53,514 bases of DNA from Saprospiraceae bacterium (GTDB taxonomy: Bacteria > Bacteroidota > Bacteroidia > Chitinophagales > Saprospiraceae): contig JAHDBH010000012.1 of the NCBI GenBank assembly GCA_020630495.1, positions 1,306 through 54,819 on the forward strand, written 5' to 3'. Shown piece by piece: positions 1 through 8,934 of this stretch. Positions within the stretch are counted from its first letter, which is position 1; each line of letters starts with the position of its first letter. A model generated the notes under the pieces. The model did not search any database. It worked only from the letters and a program-made list of their open reading frames with translations, and was not told where the DNA came from. A program made the translations under genes and the position numbers.

Positions 1-1476
1 TACCTCATGCAAGGTGTGAATGACTGGCAGAAAAGCTTTGAGAAAATCGGATTTAGCAATGCTATCATCGCTAAGGAAGCGCCTACACCAGAGGAAGATC
101 CTGAGTGGAGTCCAGAGGATGCTCGCTACTCCGTCATACGATATATCACCACAGATATCCAGAATGCTCAGGGTCCACACGTGCACGATCCGCGTACGGG
201 CGAGATCCTAGAAAGCGATATCATGTGGTATCACAATGTGATGAATCTGCTGCGCAATTGGTATTTTGTGCAGACAGCCGCTATCAATAAGGACGCGCAG
301 TCTGCTAAGTTTGACGATGATGTGATGGGAGAGCTGATCAGATTTGTGGCCGCTCATGAGGTCGGCCATACGCTAGGACTGCCTCACAATATGGGATCCA
401 GCGTAGCTTACCCCGTAGACTCTCTCAGGTCTGCAAGCTTCACGTGCCGAATGGGCGGCACAGCACCGAGTATCATGGACTACGCACGATTTAATTATAT
501 AGCACAGCCTGAAGACGGTGTGACTTGCCTGTATCCTGGCATAGGTCCATACGATCACTGGTCCATCGCTTACGGCTACAAGCCCATCCCTGATGCTAAG
601 GACTGGCAAGATGAAAAATCGACACTGCATCAGTGGGTACTTGAGAAGGCCGGAGATCCGATCTATCGATATGGTGCTCAGACATTTGACCCAGCGGATC
701 CCACAGCGCAGACGGAAGATCTAGGGGATGACGCTATACGCGCCAGCACATACGGCATCATGAATCTCAAGCGTATCATGCCCGAGTTGCAGGATTGGGC
801 GACCACAGACGGCGAGGACTACTCCGATCTCAGCGAGCTCTATGGCAATGTGTTGGGACAGTTTGGCCGCTACATGCGTCACGTAAGGACTAATATAGGT
901 GGTGTGTATGACTACAAAAAGCGCTCTGACGAAGAGGGCCAGATCTACACGCACGTAGAAAAGCAGAAGCAGAAAGCAGCGCACGATTATATCCAGCAAG
1001 AGCTATTCCAGACCCCTGAGTGGATGATCGATAAGGACATCCTGGCGCGTATAGAAAACGGTGGTATGACCAGCAGGCTATCTCGCTTACAGCTCTCTAG
1101 CCTTCGCTCTATGCTATCAGAAAGACGATTGCTACGTATGATCGAGAATGAGACGATGAATGGTAATACCGCTTATGCCCCACTCGATTATCTCCAAGAT
1201 CTGAGTGATGGAATCTGGTCAGAGCTCGGCTCAGGCAGCTCGATTGACACTTATAGAAGGAATCTGCAGCGCCAGCATATAGAGGAGCTCGGCAAGCTCG
1301 TCAATACGCAGAACAGCACCTATAATCTAAGCGATACCAAGGCGCTCGCGAGAGCATCGCTCACCAGTCTAGACAGGCAGCTCCAGCGCGCAGAAGGATC
1401 GGCATCTGGCCTGAAGGGCGCACATATTAGTGATGCCCGTGCACGGATAAAAATGATACTTGACCCAAAGAGCTAG
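1..1476 (+). CDS. Zinc-dependent metalloprotease (DUF5117/DUF4953 type), 5' end outside window
   Basis: The reading frame is open from base 1, so the gene starts before the window and only about 491 C-terminal codons are seen. Codons 119-130 carry the extended zinc motif HExxHxLGLxHN (His119, Glu120, His123, His129 region), followed by a Met at about codon 159 in an 'IMDYARFNY' segment that resembles the Met-turn of metzincin-like proteases. This combination is typical of the large secreted zinc-dependent metalloproteases of Bacteroidota that carry DUF5117 and DUF4953 domains. The protein is probably periplasmic or secreted, but its signal peptide lies outside the window. The substrate is unknown. 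A small membrane protein gene follows one base after the stop codon. Confidence 0.85.
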   Translation, partial: YLMQGVNDWQKSFEKIGFSNAIIAKEAPTPEEDPEWSPEDARYSVIRYITTDIQNAQGPHVHDPRTGEILESDIMWYHNVMNLLRNWYFVQTAAINKDAQSAKFDDDVMGELIRFVAAHEVGHTLGLPHNMGSSVAYPVDSLRSASFTCRMGGTAPSIMDYARFNYIAQPEDGVTCLYPGIGPYDHWSIAYGYKPIPDAKDWQDEKSTLHQWVLEKAGDPIYRYGAQTFDPADPTAQTEDLGDDAIRASTYGIMNLKRIMPELQDWATTDGEDYSDLSELYGNVLGQFGRYMRHVRTNIGGVYDYKKRSDEEGQIYTHVEKQKQKAAHDYIQQELFQTPEWMIDKDILARIENGGMTSRLSRLQLSSLRSMLSERRLLRMIENETMNGNTAYAPLDYLQDLSDGIWSELGSGSSIDTYRRNLQRQHIEELGKLVNTQNSTYNLSDTKALARASLTSLDRQLQRAEGSASGLKGAHISDARARIKMILDPKS

Positions 1477-1477
1477 T

Positions 1478-1684
1478 ATGAATAAAGGACTTATAAGTGT
1501 CATTGGATTTTTGCTATTTCTGCTGGGCGGACTTAGCTTGGTCTTATCCTTGATAGGTGTGAACTTGACTTATCTGCGATGGCTAGAAAATCTCGGCCTT
1601 CTGTGGAGCTTCTTGATTAAAATCCTTATGATCGTCACGGGAATAGCGATGGTGTATGTGAGTCGCATGGGGCCTGATGAGTAG
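1478..1684 (+). CDS. Small two-helix membrane protein
   Basis: A 68-residue protein with two hydrophobic segments (about residues 5-27 and 44-62) separated by a short loop with one Arg and one Glu. I chose the ATG at 1478, one base after the metalloprotease stop. An ATG at 1460 is in frame but would overlap the upstream gene and add a polar stretch before the first helix. The tight spacing suggests co-transcription with the protease. I do not recognise the family; no function can be read from the sequence. Confidence 0.6.
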   Translation: MNKGLISVIGFLLFLLGGLSLVLSLIGVNLTYLRWLENLGLLWSFLIKILMIVTGIAMVYVSRMGPDE

Positions 1685-1893
1685 TACTCAGTATGGCCTA
1701 TGAAGATAATAGTCAGCCTGGTATAAGTGATGCAGTAGATCGACACTGCGACATGTAGGCACAGTCAGTCGCGGTCGAGTGATGACCTCTTGTTCGCCTT
1801 GCATCGGCTAGGGTCTATGAGAGATCCATAGATGTATTTCGATACTCGGCATTTGTCATTGCTAAGCCTCGATGTGTGCGATATCGCGGCGCC

Positions 1894-4362
1894 CTAAAAT
1901 GCTTCCTTTACTCCTACTCTATATGTCCAGCCGCCTTCTGCCTGGTCACCTTGGCTGTATACAGCGTCGATTTCAAAAATCCGGAATACGCTAAACCCTA
2001 CATCACGTAGTCCAAAATTAATTTCTCCATAGTCTCCACGTTCTCGGGTGGATAATGCAGCTGCACCTGCCCCAAAGGTCCACTTGAGCTTTCGCAGTAG
2101 AGGAATCTTATCCGCAATGAATCCATTAAATGAGTGCTGATAATGAATATCAAAGGCCTGAGATGAAGTGCTATATGCATAAAACGGCAAGGCATAAAAA
2201 TGTGCTACGTTGCGAAAACGTGTGAATTTACTTTTGGTCCCTAGGAAATGATGATAATCTACAAATGATCTAGGTGTGTCGCCAAGAAAGTCTGCGTATC
2301 TACCAAAATATCGTCCATCTCCTACGAGACCAAAACCTACGCGCCCGCTCAGAGTGAGGCTATAATTAAGCGCAAGTGCATCTCCGAGCTCCACATCAAT
2401 CTCCGGATAGTAGTGAGCACGTACAGCAAGAGTAACACGCGGCCAGTCACTACCGAGATATCTTATCCTATCTGGCAGTGTCTCAAAGGATTCTTCTGGC
2501 AACCATCCGAGCACAGCTCTCGCAGTGACTGCTCGTGTTCCAGGCAAATCTAAGCTACCTTGATCTACTGCGGGATGATCCATGACATTGGGCTCAAAGG
2601 TCTCATCCTTCCTTCCTATACTCCAATCCGTGGTGGACTTTAATTCTGACCGATCTTCGTATCGTAAGCCTATGGATCCTCTCCAACTAGGCGCTAAGAC
2701 TCTAAAGTAGTTGGCATAGATGAACTCAGCCTCATACACACGCCAAAGATTGACCTTGTAGAGCAAGCTAGAAAAAGTATTAAATTGCTCATCAACTGGC
2801 TCAGCTCTATTAAACTGAAAGACCTCTCTGCCTATACCGGCTTGCAGCCTACCGTAGCGCTTTCTGTCTTTTCTGAGGTAAAACTCCAAGCTACCTCTAA
2901 ATTTTTTATCTGAGAAGCCGTATTCTAATCTAGGACTTATAACTCGACGGTAGCCATCATCCCGATACTTATAAAAATCAAGTTCCAAGCCTATATTCAC
3001 GCCCTGTACAGTATTGTACTGAGCCGCTTCTAGAGGTGCCCTTATATTCCAGCCATTTTTCTCGTAGCTGTTACTATAGGAATAGCCGGCAATAAGGTGG
3101 ATAGGAACAAATCGATTATTCTTTTTATCCAGGCTATCCAGGTATGGCTTGGATTCCCAGAGGCGGCGCAGGCTATCTTTCTTCACATAGTCCTTTACTT
3201 CTGTATCGAGAAGTGGAATAGGTCTGATATCTTTCCAGTGCACATCCTCAGACTTGATGGCGTCTGCCTCTATGCGGACTGCTTCTCGATCACCCTGAAG
3301 TGTAGCTGGATCTAGGTCACGATAATTATTATAGATGGAGGTGAAAATACCCTCAGCATTAAAGCCCATCAATCCCATACCAAATATCAGCTGCTGATCC
3401 ATCCTGTGCCAGGCGGATAGCTGTGGGATATAGGCATAGTTTTGCCGAATCCGCATGGTATCTATGATAGCGCTATTCACAGCCTTGGACGTGACGTAGA
3501 GGTCTACATTCTTGACAGCGTAATCCTCATCATATATATAGATGACTCCGGCACAAGTAGGATTTTCTGGCCGCTTGGAGATTACTTGGATCTTATAGAT
3601 CTTTTTATCCTCTAGGAATGTACTTCCTAGTAGACTATATCGATAATATGCCATGGCCCCGTCAGCTACGGGAGAGACTATATCCCGCTGGAGCTCTATC
3701 AGATTGTCATAGATATTAAAGTCCGTATATATAGCTCGATTAAAACTCACGCCCTGGTCCTCACCGCTCACAATACTGCTGTGGATAATTTCTTTATTGA
3801 CAGAACTGCTGACATAGTGATAGGTGCTTGCTGTCTCGGACAGATATAATATGCCTTGTCGATTACTGTCGAGTATACCTGCCATATCCCCTACTTCTTG
3901 GCCAAACATCTTTTCTGGAGCGTCTGTGAGACTTATATTTCCTTTGATGTATACGTCTGTAGTGTAAGGACTCATAGCATCCAGAAAATCACCACGGCGT
4001 GCAATCACTTCACGCATGATACGGTAAGCTGGATCCTCAGCATCGGCCGCTATGACTACTTCGTCGAGGCTGATCTGCTCTGATGTCAATACCACACTAT
4101 GATCATATGGAGCTTGCGTAAGGACGATAGTACGTCGCTCTGACTGATAGCCCAGATACTCTACTATGATCTGATAGGTACCTGGATCTAGGTATAGTTC
4201 GTAATAGCCTTCTGCATTAGCTGACGTACCACTAGAAGTGCCTTCTACATAGATATGAGCGTAAGGCAGCACCTGTCCCGATACGTCCTTGACTGTGCCG
4301 CGGATCTGAGCTGACAAGTGCATCGCAAAGAACATACACAATAGGAATAGAACATTTCTCAT
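1894..4362 (-). CDS. DUF5686 family outer-membrane protein with carboxypeptidase-like regulatory domain
   Basis: 822 residues. Residues 1-19 form a signal peptide ending in HLSAQ. Residues 20 to about 100 form a carboxypeptidase-regulatory-like beta-sandwich ('IRGTVKDVSGQVLPYAHIYV'), as in the N-termini of SusC/TonB-type proteins. The rest matches the DUF5686 family: a 'DPAYRIMREVIARR' segment, then alternating aromatic/polar strands up to a C-terminal strand ending in Phe, suggesting an outer-membrane barrel. The start at 4362 is preferred over an in-frame ATG at 4416, because it puts the signal peptide at the N-terminus and because a CACCTTTA element lies exactly 4 bases upstream. The gene is divergent from the hydrolase at 4482. 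The function of the family is not established to my knowledge. Confidence 0.8.
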   Translation of the reverse strand: MRNVLFLLCMFFAMHLSAQIRGTVKDVSGQVLPYAHIYVEGTSSGTSANAEGYYELYLDPGTYQIIVEYLGYQSERRTIVLTQAPYDHSVVLTSEQISLDEVVIAADAEDPAYRIMREVIARRGDFLDAMSPYTTDVYIKGNISLTDAPEKMFGQEVGDMAGILDSNRQGILYLSETASTYHYVSSSVNKEIIHSSIVSGEDQGVSFNRAIYTDFNIYDNLIELQRDIVSPVADGAMAYYRYSLLGSTFLEDKKIYKIQVISKRPENPTCAGVIYIYDEDYAVKNVDLYVTSKAVNSAIIDTMRIRQNYAYIPQLSAWHRMDQQLIFGMGLMGFNAEGIFTSIYNNYRDLDPATLQGDREAVRIEADAIKSEDVHWKDIRPIPLLDTEVKDYVKKDSLRRLWESKPYLDSLDKKNNRFVPIHLIAGYSYSNSYEKNGWNIRAPLEAAQYNTVQGVNIGLELDFYKYRDDGYRRVISPRLEYGFSDKKFRGSLEFYLRKDRKRYGRLQAGIGREVFQFNRAEPVDEQFNTFSSLLYKVNLWRVYEAEFIYANYFRVLAPSWRGSIGLRYEDRSELKSTTDWSIGRKDETFEPNVMDHPAVDQGSLDLPGTRAVTARAVLGWLPEESFETLPDRIRYLGSDWPRVTLAVRAHYYPEIDVELGDALALNYSLTLSGRVGFGLVGDGRYFGRYADFLGDTPRSFVDYHHFLGTKSKFTRFRNVAHFYALPFYAYSTSSQAFDIHYQHSFNGFIADKIPLLRKLKWTFGAGAAALSTRERGDYGEINFGLRDVGFSVFRIFEIDAVYSQGDQAEGGWTYRVGVKEAF

Positions 4363-4366
4363 ACCA

Positions 4367-4374
4367 TAAAGGTG
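4367..4374 (-). promoter_or_regulatory. -7-like element CACCTTTA, 4 nt from start codon
   Basis: On the minus strand CACCTTTA is followed by TGGT and then the ATG at 4362. It has one mismatch (C for T) to TAnnTTTN, in the position seen at other apparently leaderless genes of this window. Confidence 0.4.
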
Positions 4375-4469
4375 GTCTAAATGCTTGATACGGTTATGTT
4401 CAATTGACATCAGCATCTATGACGGATAAGTGACTAGCAATGTTACGTGACGATTGCCAGTGCACACAC

Positions 4470-4477
4470 TACCTTTA
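4470..4477 (+). promoter_or_regulatory. -7-like element TACCTTTA, 4 nt from start codon
   Basis: TACCTTTA is followed by TTGA and then the ATG at 4482. This matches the Bacteroidota TAnnTTTG type except for the last base, and would put transcription start at or beside the ATG. No clear TTG is found 17-23 bases upstream. Confidence 0.5.
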
Positions 4478-4481
4478 TTGA

Positions 4482-5495
4482 ATGAGAAAGCGATACGTTG
4501 TACTCATATCACTTGCAGCGTGTCTAGTCCTCCTCCTCATGTTTTTATCAACAAGCAGCCTATCCAAAAGTCAAAAGAACACCTTGCACGAGGTGATGTC
4601 GGACACGACTGAGTATAGTCCATACCTCGGGAAGGTAGCTATTGCAACTACGGCTGACTCAATTAAGATCTGGTATGAGTCTGTAGGTAATCCAGACGAT
4701 CCTGCCGTGCTACTCATCATGGGTCACAGCTTCACGGCTCTACATTGGCCCAACTATTTTGTAGAAGCTCTAGTCGATGCTGGATATCGTGTGATTCGCT
4801 TTGATAATCGCGGTGTGGGTCTGAGTAGTCGACTGCTACGATGGAAGAAGTCAGAGGCCTACTCTACTCAGGACATGGCAGGTGATGCGATTGCCATATT
4901 GGATGACTTGCAGATTGACAAGGCGCACATAGTAGGCGTATCCATGGGTGGGCTCATAGCGCAAGACCTGGGTTTGGATTTTCCCGAAAGGGTAAAAACT
5001 CTTACTCTTGCCATGACGACGGGAGAGCTCTTTGGCAAAGGGCTGAGTAAGCCTAGTGCCTATTTTATCAGCAGCGTACTGAAGATCATGGCGCAATCCC
5101 GCGGTAAGATGACTCGAAAGACTTCACCAACTATCAATGTCGCTTTTGCCAATGTGCTTAACCGCAAACGTGTAGATGTAGAGACGCGGGCTCTTGCAAA
5201 AAATGCGCTGTACGAATATGATCATAGAGGTGGCTGGACATTTTCTGCTGCGGCCCAGCATACCGAGGCAATGAAGCTGCGCGGAGGAAGATGGGATGAG
5301 CTTGCGAGTTTAGAAACACCCACGCTCATAGTGCACGGTGATCGCGATCCGATCTTTGGTGTAGATCATGCCAAGCGACTTCACCAAAATATACCTGGGA
5401 GCAAGCTTGTCATAGTCGATAGCCTAGGTCACTATCTACCGCAGGCGAGAAATTCTGATCTCGTTGATCCTTTAATCCAGCATTTTAATGAGTAA
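4482..5495 (+). CDS. Alpha/beta hydrolase, membrane-anchored or exported
   Basis: 337 residues. An N-terminal hydrophobic segment (about 5-26) follows a basic MRKR start, so the protein is a signal-anchored or exported enzyme. The catalytic triad of the alpha/beta hydrolase fold is visible: nucleophile Ser154 in GVSMGG, Asp287/289 in HGDRDP, and His317 in GHYLPQ. The 'LLIMGHSFTALHWP' segment, then 'FDNRGVGLSS', matches the group that includes aclacinomycin methylesterase-like and other ester hydrolases. The substrate cannot be inferred. It is a single gene, divergent from the DUF5686 gene. Confidence 0.85.
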   Translation: MRKRYVVLISLAACLVLLLMFLSTSSLSKSQKNTLHEVMSDTTEYSPYLGKVAIATTADSIKIWYESVGNPDDPAVLLIMGHSFTALHWPNYFVEALVDAGYRVIRFDNRGVGLSSRLLRWKKSEAYSTQDMAGDAIAILDDLQIDKAHIVGVSMGGLIAQDLGLDFPERVKTLTLAMTTGELFGKGLSKPSAYFISSVLKIMAQSRGKMTRKTSPTINVAFANVLNRKRVDVETRALAKNALYEYDHRGGWTFSAAAQHTEAMKLRGGRWDELASLETPTLIVHGDRDPIFGVDHAKRLHQNIPGSKLVIVDSLGHYLPQARNSDLVDPLIQHFNE

Positions 5496-5588
5496 TTGGT
5501 CTATCTCAAGTTGTACTCACACCTCACTGAAAAGAACCAGCGCGATGTCAATTGGGTCTGGATGAAATTCTTTCCGGCTTATTGATTG

Positions 5589-5596
5589 TAATTTTC
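5589..5596 (+). promoter_or_regulatory. -7-like element TAATTTTC, 4 nt from GTG start
   Basis: TAATTTTC is followed by CTGT and then the GTG at 5601. The TAA at 5589-5591 is also an in-frame stop, so translation of the downstream gene cannot start further upstream. Confidence 0.45.
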
Positions 5597-5600
5597 CTGT

Positions 5601-7667
5601 GTGAAACACCTATTGCTGGTATGTAATGTGCTGATGTTCATTTGCGCGAAAGCGCAGATCGACGAAGACATAGGCACCCCAGTCGACATCGAAGAAACGC
5701 TCGAACTAGAAGATGGTCAGACCGACTTCGCCTACGACAACATCCTAGAATATCAAGATTTCCTGCAGAGAAATCCCCTTGACATCAATCGAGTCACCGT
5801 AGAGGAGTTGCTGCCTCTAGGATGGATCAGTGAGCGTCAAGCCCGAGCGATCGTGGATCACCGCATCTATGCTGGCGACTATATTTCTCTGCTGGAGCTG
5901 CAGGCTATCCCAAGTATCTCCACACAGGAAGCTGCTCGATTATCACAGATCTTGACCATTCGTGGCGGCGGTGAATCGCTTCTGCCCACAGTATGGGAGC
6001 GAATAAAGACGGGAGAGAATCAGCTCTTTCTACGCTATACACGAATCCTTGAAGACCAACAAGGATTTGTACCTGACGAGAACGGTGAGACGGCATTTGA
6101 GGGTAACGCAGATAAGCTCTACCTGAGATATCGACACAGATTTGGAAATAATCTCAGCTATGGTGTGACGGCAGAGAAGGATGCTGGAGAGGCATTTTTT
6201 CGAGGTAGTAATCCAGAGGGATTTGACTTTTACTCAGCGCACCTGTGGTGGAAGTCACCTGGAAATCGTGTAAAGCAGGTGGCGCTAGGTGATTTTGTGA
6301 TCAGTATTGGCGAAGGGCTCATAATCCATAGCGACTTTGGCTATGGCAAGAGTGGATTTGTAAAGGATGTGAAGAAGAGCTTTCGCAAAATGCGTCCCTA
6401 CACTTCGATCACAGAAAGCAACTTCCTGAGAGGGGCTGCTATCCAGTATCAACTAGCCGAGCGCCTAGAGCTAACCGCCTTTGCTTCTTATCGAAGGCAG
6501 GATGGAAACTTAGTCATACAAGATAGTCTGGATCAAACTCAGAACTTTTTCAGCAGTCTACAGATCAGTGGTTTGCATCGCACCAAGTCTGAAATCGAGG
6601 ACAAGGGTGCCGTACGCTACCTCACCGCTGGTGGCCATATCGAGTATGAACATAAGCGTGGATATGTAGGCGTCACAGCAATGATGAATCGATTTGATCC
6701 TGGAATTCAGCGCGGGGATTCTCCTTACGTGCGATACGACTTTAGCGGAGAGCAGCTCTGGAACTACGGATTTAATTATAGCTATTTCCTTGGTAGTCTT
6801 CATCTCTTTGGTGAACTGGCATCAGCGAATCCTGGCGGATTGGCTATAGCGCAGGGGGTTGTGAGTTCGCTTGATACCAAGCTTGACCTCGCTCTCTTTT
6901 ACCGTCGATATGATCGCGATTACAACAGCTACTGGGCTAATGGACTTGCTGAAAGCAGTCGTACCACCAATGAAGAAGGTATATACGCTGGCATAGAGTA
7001 CTATCCTGCTTACGGCTGGCATATACAGGCGTATGCAGATCTGTGGAGTCATGAGTGGCTCCGATTTAGAATAGACGCTCCCAGCACGGGACGTGAGCAA
7101 CATCTACGAGTAGCATATAAAAAGAGACGCAAATACGAGGTCTATATGCGCTATCGATCAGAAGAAAAGTACCGTACAGAAAATGTAGAGGGGATCGCCA
7201 TAGACAGGATATTTCCTACACGCAGAAATCAACTGCGACTGAATGTGGACTATACGATCATACCCTCTTTACGATTGCGCAATCGGATCGACTTCACATG
7301 GTGGCGCGTAGAGGGAGTGGAGCAAGAGAATGGATTCATGGTATTCCAAGATATCATATACAAGCCACTAGGAAGTGCCTTTTCTGCGACGGCTCGCTAC
7401 GCTTTGTTTGACACGGATGGATTTGACAGCAGGATCTATGCGTTTGAGAATGATCTGATTTACAATTTTTCTGTACCTCCCTATTTTGGTGTAGGTCGGC
7501 GCTATTATGTGAATTTGAGATATAAGTTGACCCGTCAGCTGACTGTTGAGGGTCGCGTAAGTCAGTGGAAGTATAGTGATCGTGATGAGATTAGTAGTGG
7601 AGTGATGCGGATAGCTGGAGATCGGCGTACGGAGGTGAAGTTTCAGGTGAGGTATGCGTTTGATTGA
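5601..7667 (+). CDS. Helix-hairpin-helix protein with predicted outer-membrane barrel
   Basis: 688 residues starting with GTG. An in-frame TAA at 5589 rules out an earlier start, and the next ATG would cut the signal peptide (residues 1-19, ending ICAKAQ). Residues 60-118 hold ComEA-like helix-hairpin-helix repeats ('PLDINRVTVEELLPLGWISERQA' region, then a second copy around 93-118). The remainder is a long series of alternating aromatic/charged beta strands ending in 'VRYAFD', consistent with an outer-membrane barrel. In Bacteroidota such HhH-barrel proteins are usually annotated only as helix-hairpin-helix proteins. The role is unknown; the HhH unit may bind DNA or protein in the periplasm (inference). 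Confidence 0.75.
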   Translation: MKHLLLVCNVLMFICAKAQIDEDIGTPVDIEETLELEDGQTDFAYDNILEYQDFLQRNPLDINRVTVEELLPLGWISERQARAIVDHRIYAGDYISLLELQAIPSISTQEAARLSQILTIRGGGESLLPTVWERIKTGENQLFLRYTRILEDQQGFVPDENGETAFEGNADKLYLRYRHRFGNNLSYGVTAEKDAGEAFFRGSNPEGFDFYSAHLWWKSPGNRVKQVALGDFVISIGEGLIIHSDFGYGKSGFVKDVKKSFRKMRPYTSITESNFLRGAAIQYQLAERLELTAFASYRRQDGNLVIQDSLDQTQNFFSSLQISGLHRTKSEIEDKGAVRYLTAGGHIEYEHKRGYVGVTAMMNRFDPGIQRGDSPYVRYDFSGEQLWNYGFNYSYFLGSLHLFGELASANPGGLAIAQGVVSSLDTKLDLALFYRRYDRDYNSYWANGLAESSRTTNEEGIYAGIEYYPAYGWHIQAYADLWSHEWLRFRIDAPSTGREQHLRVAYKKRRKYEVYMRYRSEEKYRTENVEGIAIDRIFPTRRNQLRLNVDYTIIPSLRLRNRIDFTWWRVEGVEQENGFMVFQDIIYKPLGSAFSATARYALFDTDGFDSRIYAFENDLIYNFSVPPYFGVGRRYYVNLRYKLTRQLTVEGRVSQWKYSDRDEISSGVMRIAGDRRTEVKFQVRYAFD
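5639..5655 (+). repeat. CATTT mini-hairpin copy 1
   Basis: CATTT, stem GCGC/GCGC, loop GAAA. It lies on the coding strand, at the signal-peptide end of the HhH protein gene (codons for ICAKA). Confidence 0.75.
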
Positions 7668-7685
7668 GGTCGTTTGGTCAAATTT

Positions 7686-7708
7686 TTACATTTTACTGTA
7701 AAATGTAA
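7686..7708. promoter_or_regulatory. Perfect 23-bp palindrome, candidate operator
   Basis: Two 11-bp arms (TTACATTTTAC and its exact complement) flank one central T. It lies 18 bases upstream of the winged-helix/phosphoribosyltransferase gene and just upstream of that gene's -7-like element. It is therefore well placed for a dimeric repressor, possibly the product of the gene itself (inference). Confidence 0.6.
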
Positions 7709-7714
7709 TTTATA

Positions 7715-7722
7715 TATCTTTA
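7715..7722 (+). promoter_or_regulatory. -7-like element TATCTTTA, 4 nt from start codon
   Basis: TATCTTTA is followed by CCCC and then the ATG at 7727. The region where the -33 element should fall is covered by the 23-bp palindrome, so a bound repressor would block it. Confidence 0.5.
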
Positions 7723-7726
7723 CCCC

Positions 7727-8728
7727 ATGAACACACCAACCGCACACTCCCAAATCCTGGCCCTCCTCCATAAACACCATACCCTACGCCCCATACACAT
7801 CCAAAAACTTACCGGCCTCTCCAGACAGCGCATTCACTCCATCCTCAAAGCTCTCGTACAATCGCAAGTAGCTATCAAGAAAGGTATGGCACCGCGCACA
7901 TACTACTCTCTCAGCAAACCTGGTAGCAGATCTTCCGAAACCGTGTTGCAGCTCACAAGCGCTCAGAGAGAATCCCTTACTACAGAGTTCATTCTTATCA
8001 AGAAAGAAGGACACCAAGTTACAGGGCAAGCAGCCGTGTGCGAATACGCTTATGAGCACAATCTTGACCCGCAAAAAGTCGCTGAAGAATTTCTACAAGA
8101 TAGGGCCCAAGCAGCTCCTAACGACCCTGAGGAAAACGATCACTTAGTAGAACTGCTAGAAGAAAAAAAAGCTGTGAAGGCTGGGACACTGACTCACTAC
8201 AACTTCGCAGATTACAAGGAAACTCGACGATTCGGCGCCACAGCTCTTGCTCAGCGCCTGTGTGCCGCCAAATCAAGCCAAAATCTGGTGATGCAAGTAG
8301 AGATCTTCAAGAAAATCGAAGAGCAGATTCACGCATTCATAGATGAATGTATGATAGATGCTGTGGCTTTTGTACCGAGTAGCACCGCCGCAGGAAAGAC
8401 ATTTATGCGCGAGTGGAAAGAGTATCTTGACCTTCCCTTTCCCCACATCAATCTCGTCCATCCTAGTAATGGTGACAATGTGCCCCAGAGCGCGATTTCC
8501 ATGACCACGCACAAGACAGCAAATGCCGAGCAAAATATGGCCATCGACGATCACCGTTGCTACACACATGTACTCCTCCTGGATGATACTGTGCTTACTG
8601 GCGCAACTCTCCAGAGTACCGCCGCCGCCCTACTCGATCAGGGTCGCACGCAGCAGGTATCAGCCTTTGCTATCATTCACAAGCAGACTCCAAGTCAATC
8701 CTTTGGACAAAGAGCAGAAAATCAGTAG
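7727..8728 (+). CDS. Winged-helix / phosphoribosyltransferase-domain regulator
   Basis: 333 residues. Residues 5-65 read as a winged helix-turn-helix: three helices with recognition segment 'LSRQRIHSILKAL', then a basic wing 'KKGMAPRTYYSLSK'. Residues of about 180-325 form a phosphoribosyltransferase-like domain with the PRPP-loop sequence VLLLDDTVLTGAT (Asp286, Asp287, Thr291, Gly292, Thr294). The order wHTH then PRTase is the architecture of the Gram-positive purine regulator PurR, although I see no close sequence similarity. It may sense PRPP or a nucleotide and control nearby genes (inference). The perfect palindrome in front of the gene suggests autoregulation. An alternative is a salvage-type PRTase fused to a DNA-binding domain. 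Confidence 0.65.
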   Translation: MNTPTAHSQILALLHKHHTLRPIHIQKLTGLSRQRIHSILKALVQSQVAIKKGMAPRTYYSLSKPGSRSSETVLQLTSAQRESLTTEFILIKKEGHQVTGQAAVCEYAYEHNLDPQKVAEEFLQDRAQAAPNDPEENDHLVELLEEKKAVKAGTLTHYNFADYKETRRFGATALAQRLCAAKSSQNLVMQVEIFKKIEEQIHAFIDECMIDAVAFVPSSTAAGKTFMREWKEYLDLPFPHINLVHPSNGDNVPQSAISMTTHKTANAEQNMAIDDHRCYTHVLLLDDTVLTGATLQSTAAALLDQGRTQQVSAFAIIHKQTPSQSFGQRAENQ

Positions 8729-8772
8729 GCTACGCATATGTTTCCTTAGGATTTCCTCTCGCAAGAGGGCAT

Positions 8773-8811
8773 AAAAAAAGGAAAGACATATGCTCCCACA
8801 TGTCTTTCCTT
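8773..8811 (-). terminator. Rho-independent terminator for the Nudix gene
   Basis: A perfect 12-bp stem (AAGGAAAGACAT at 8778-8789 with its complement at 8800-8811) encloses a 10-nt loop. On the minus strand it is followed by a run of T (8779-8773), so it serves the Nudix gene ending at 8935. Confidence 0.75.
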
Positions 8812-8818
8812 AAAACCT

Positions 8819-8890
8819 TTAACCTAAAACACAGCCGAAAGGTATAGCTAATTTTGGTTAAGACATAGAATTTTTAATTTTTTTTGAAAT
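8819..8890 (+). terminator. Possible weak terminator for the wHTH-PRTase gene
   Basis: TTAACC followed by AAAA (8819-8829, one bulged T) can pair with TTTTGGTTAA (8852-8861). T-rich sequence follows at 8870-8885. The loop is long and the T tract begins about 10 bases after the stem, so this is only a candidate. Confidence 0.3.
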
Positions 8891-8934
8891 AAAGTTCACC
8901 CATTGAGTCATTTGGCCGCCTCAGGCCCTACACA

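Noticed and set aside
1685-1893. 209-bp gap searched for small genes, tRNA or terminator
   Set aside because: No tRNA-like fold, no convincing hairpin with a T tract, no conserved small frame.
2116-2132. CATTT, AATG/CATT stem, GATT loop (minus strand)
   Set aside because: The loop does not fit GNNA and the stem is A/T-rich; one such match is expected by chance in the window.
4978-4993. GATTT-preceded hairpin ATTT, TCCC/GGGT stem, GAAA loop
   Set aside because: It resembles the CATTT element but has G instead of C before ATTT and an outer T-T mismatch; kept only as a near match.
8903-8924. CATTT followed by GGCC, six bases, GGCC
   Set aside because: The loop has six bases instead of four; interesting position between two genes but outside the pattern.
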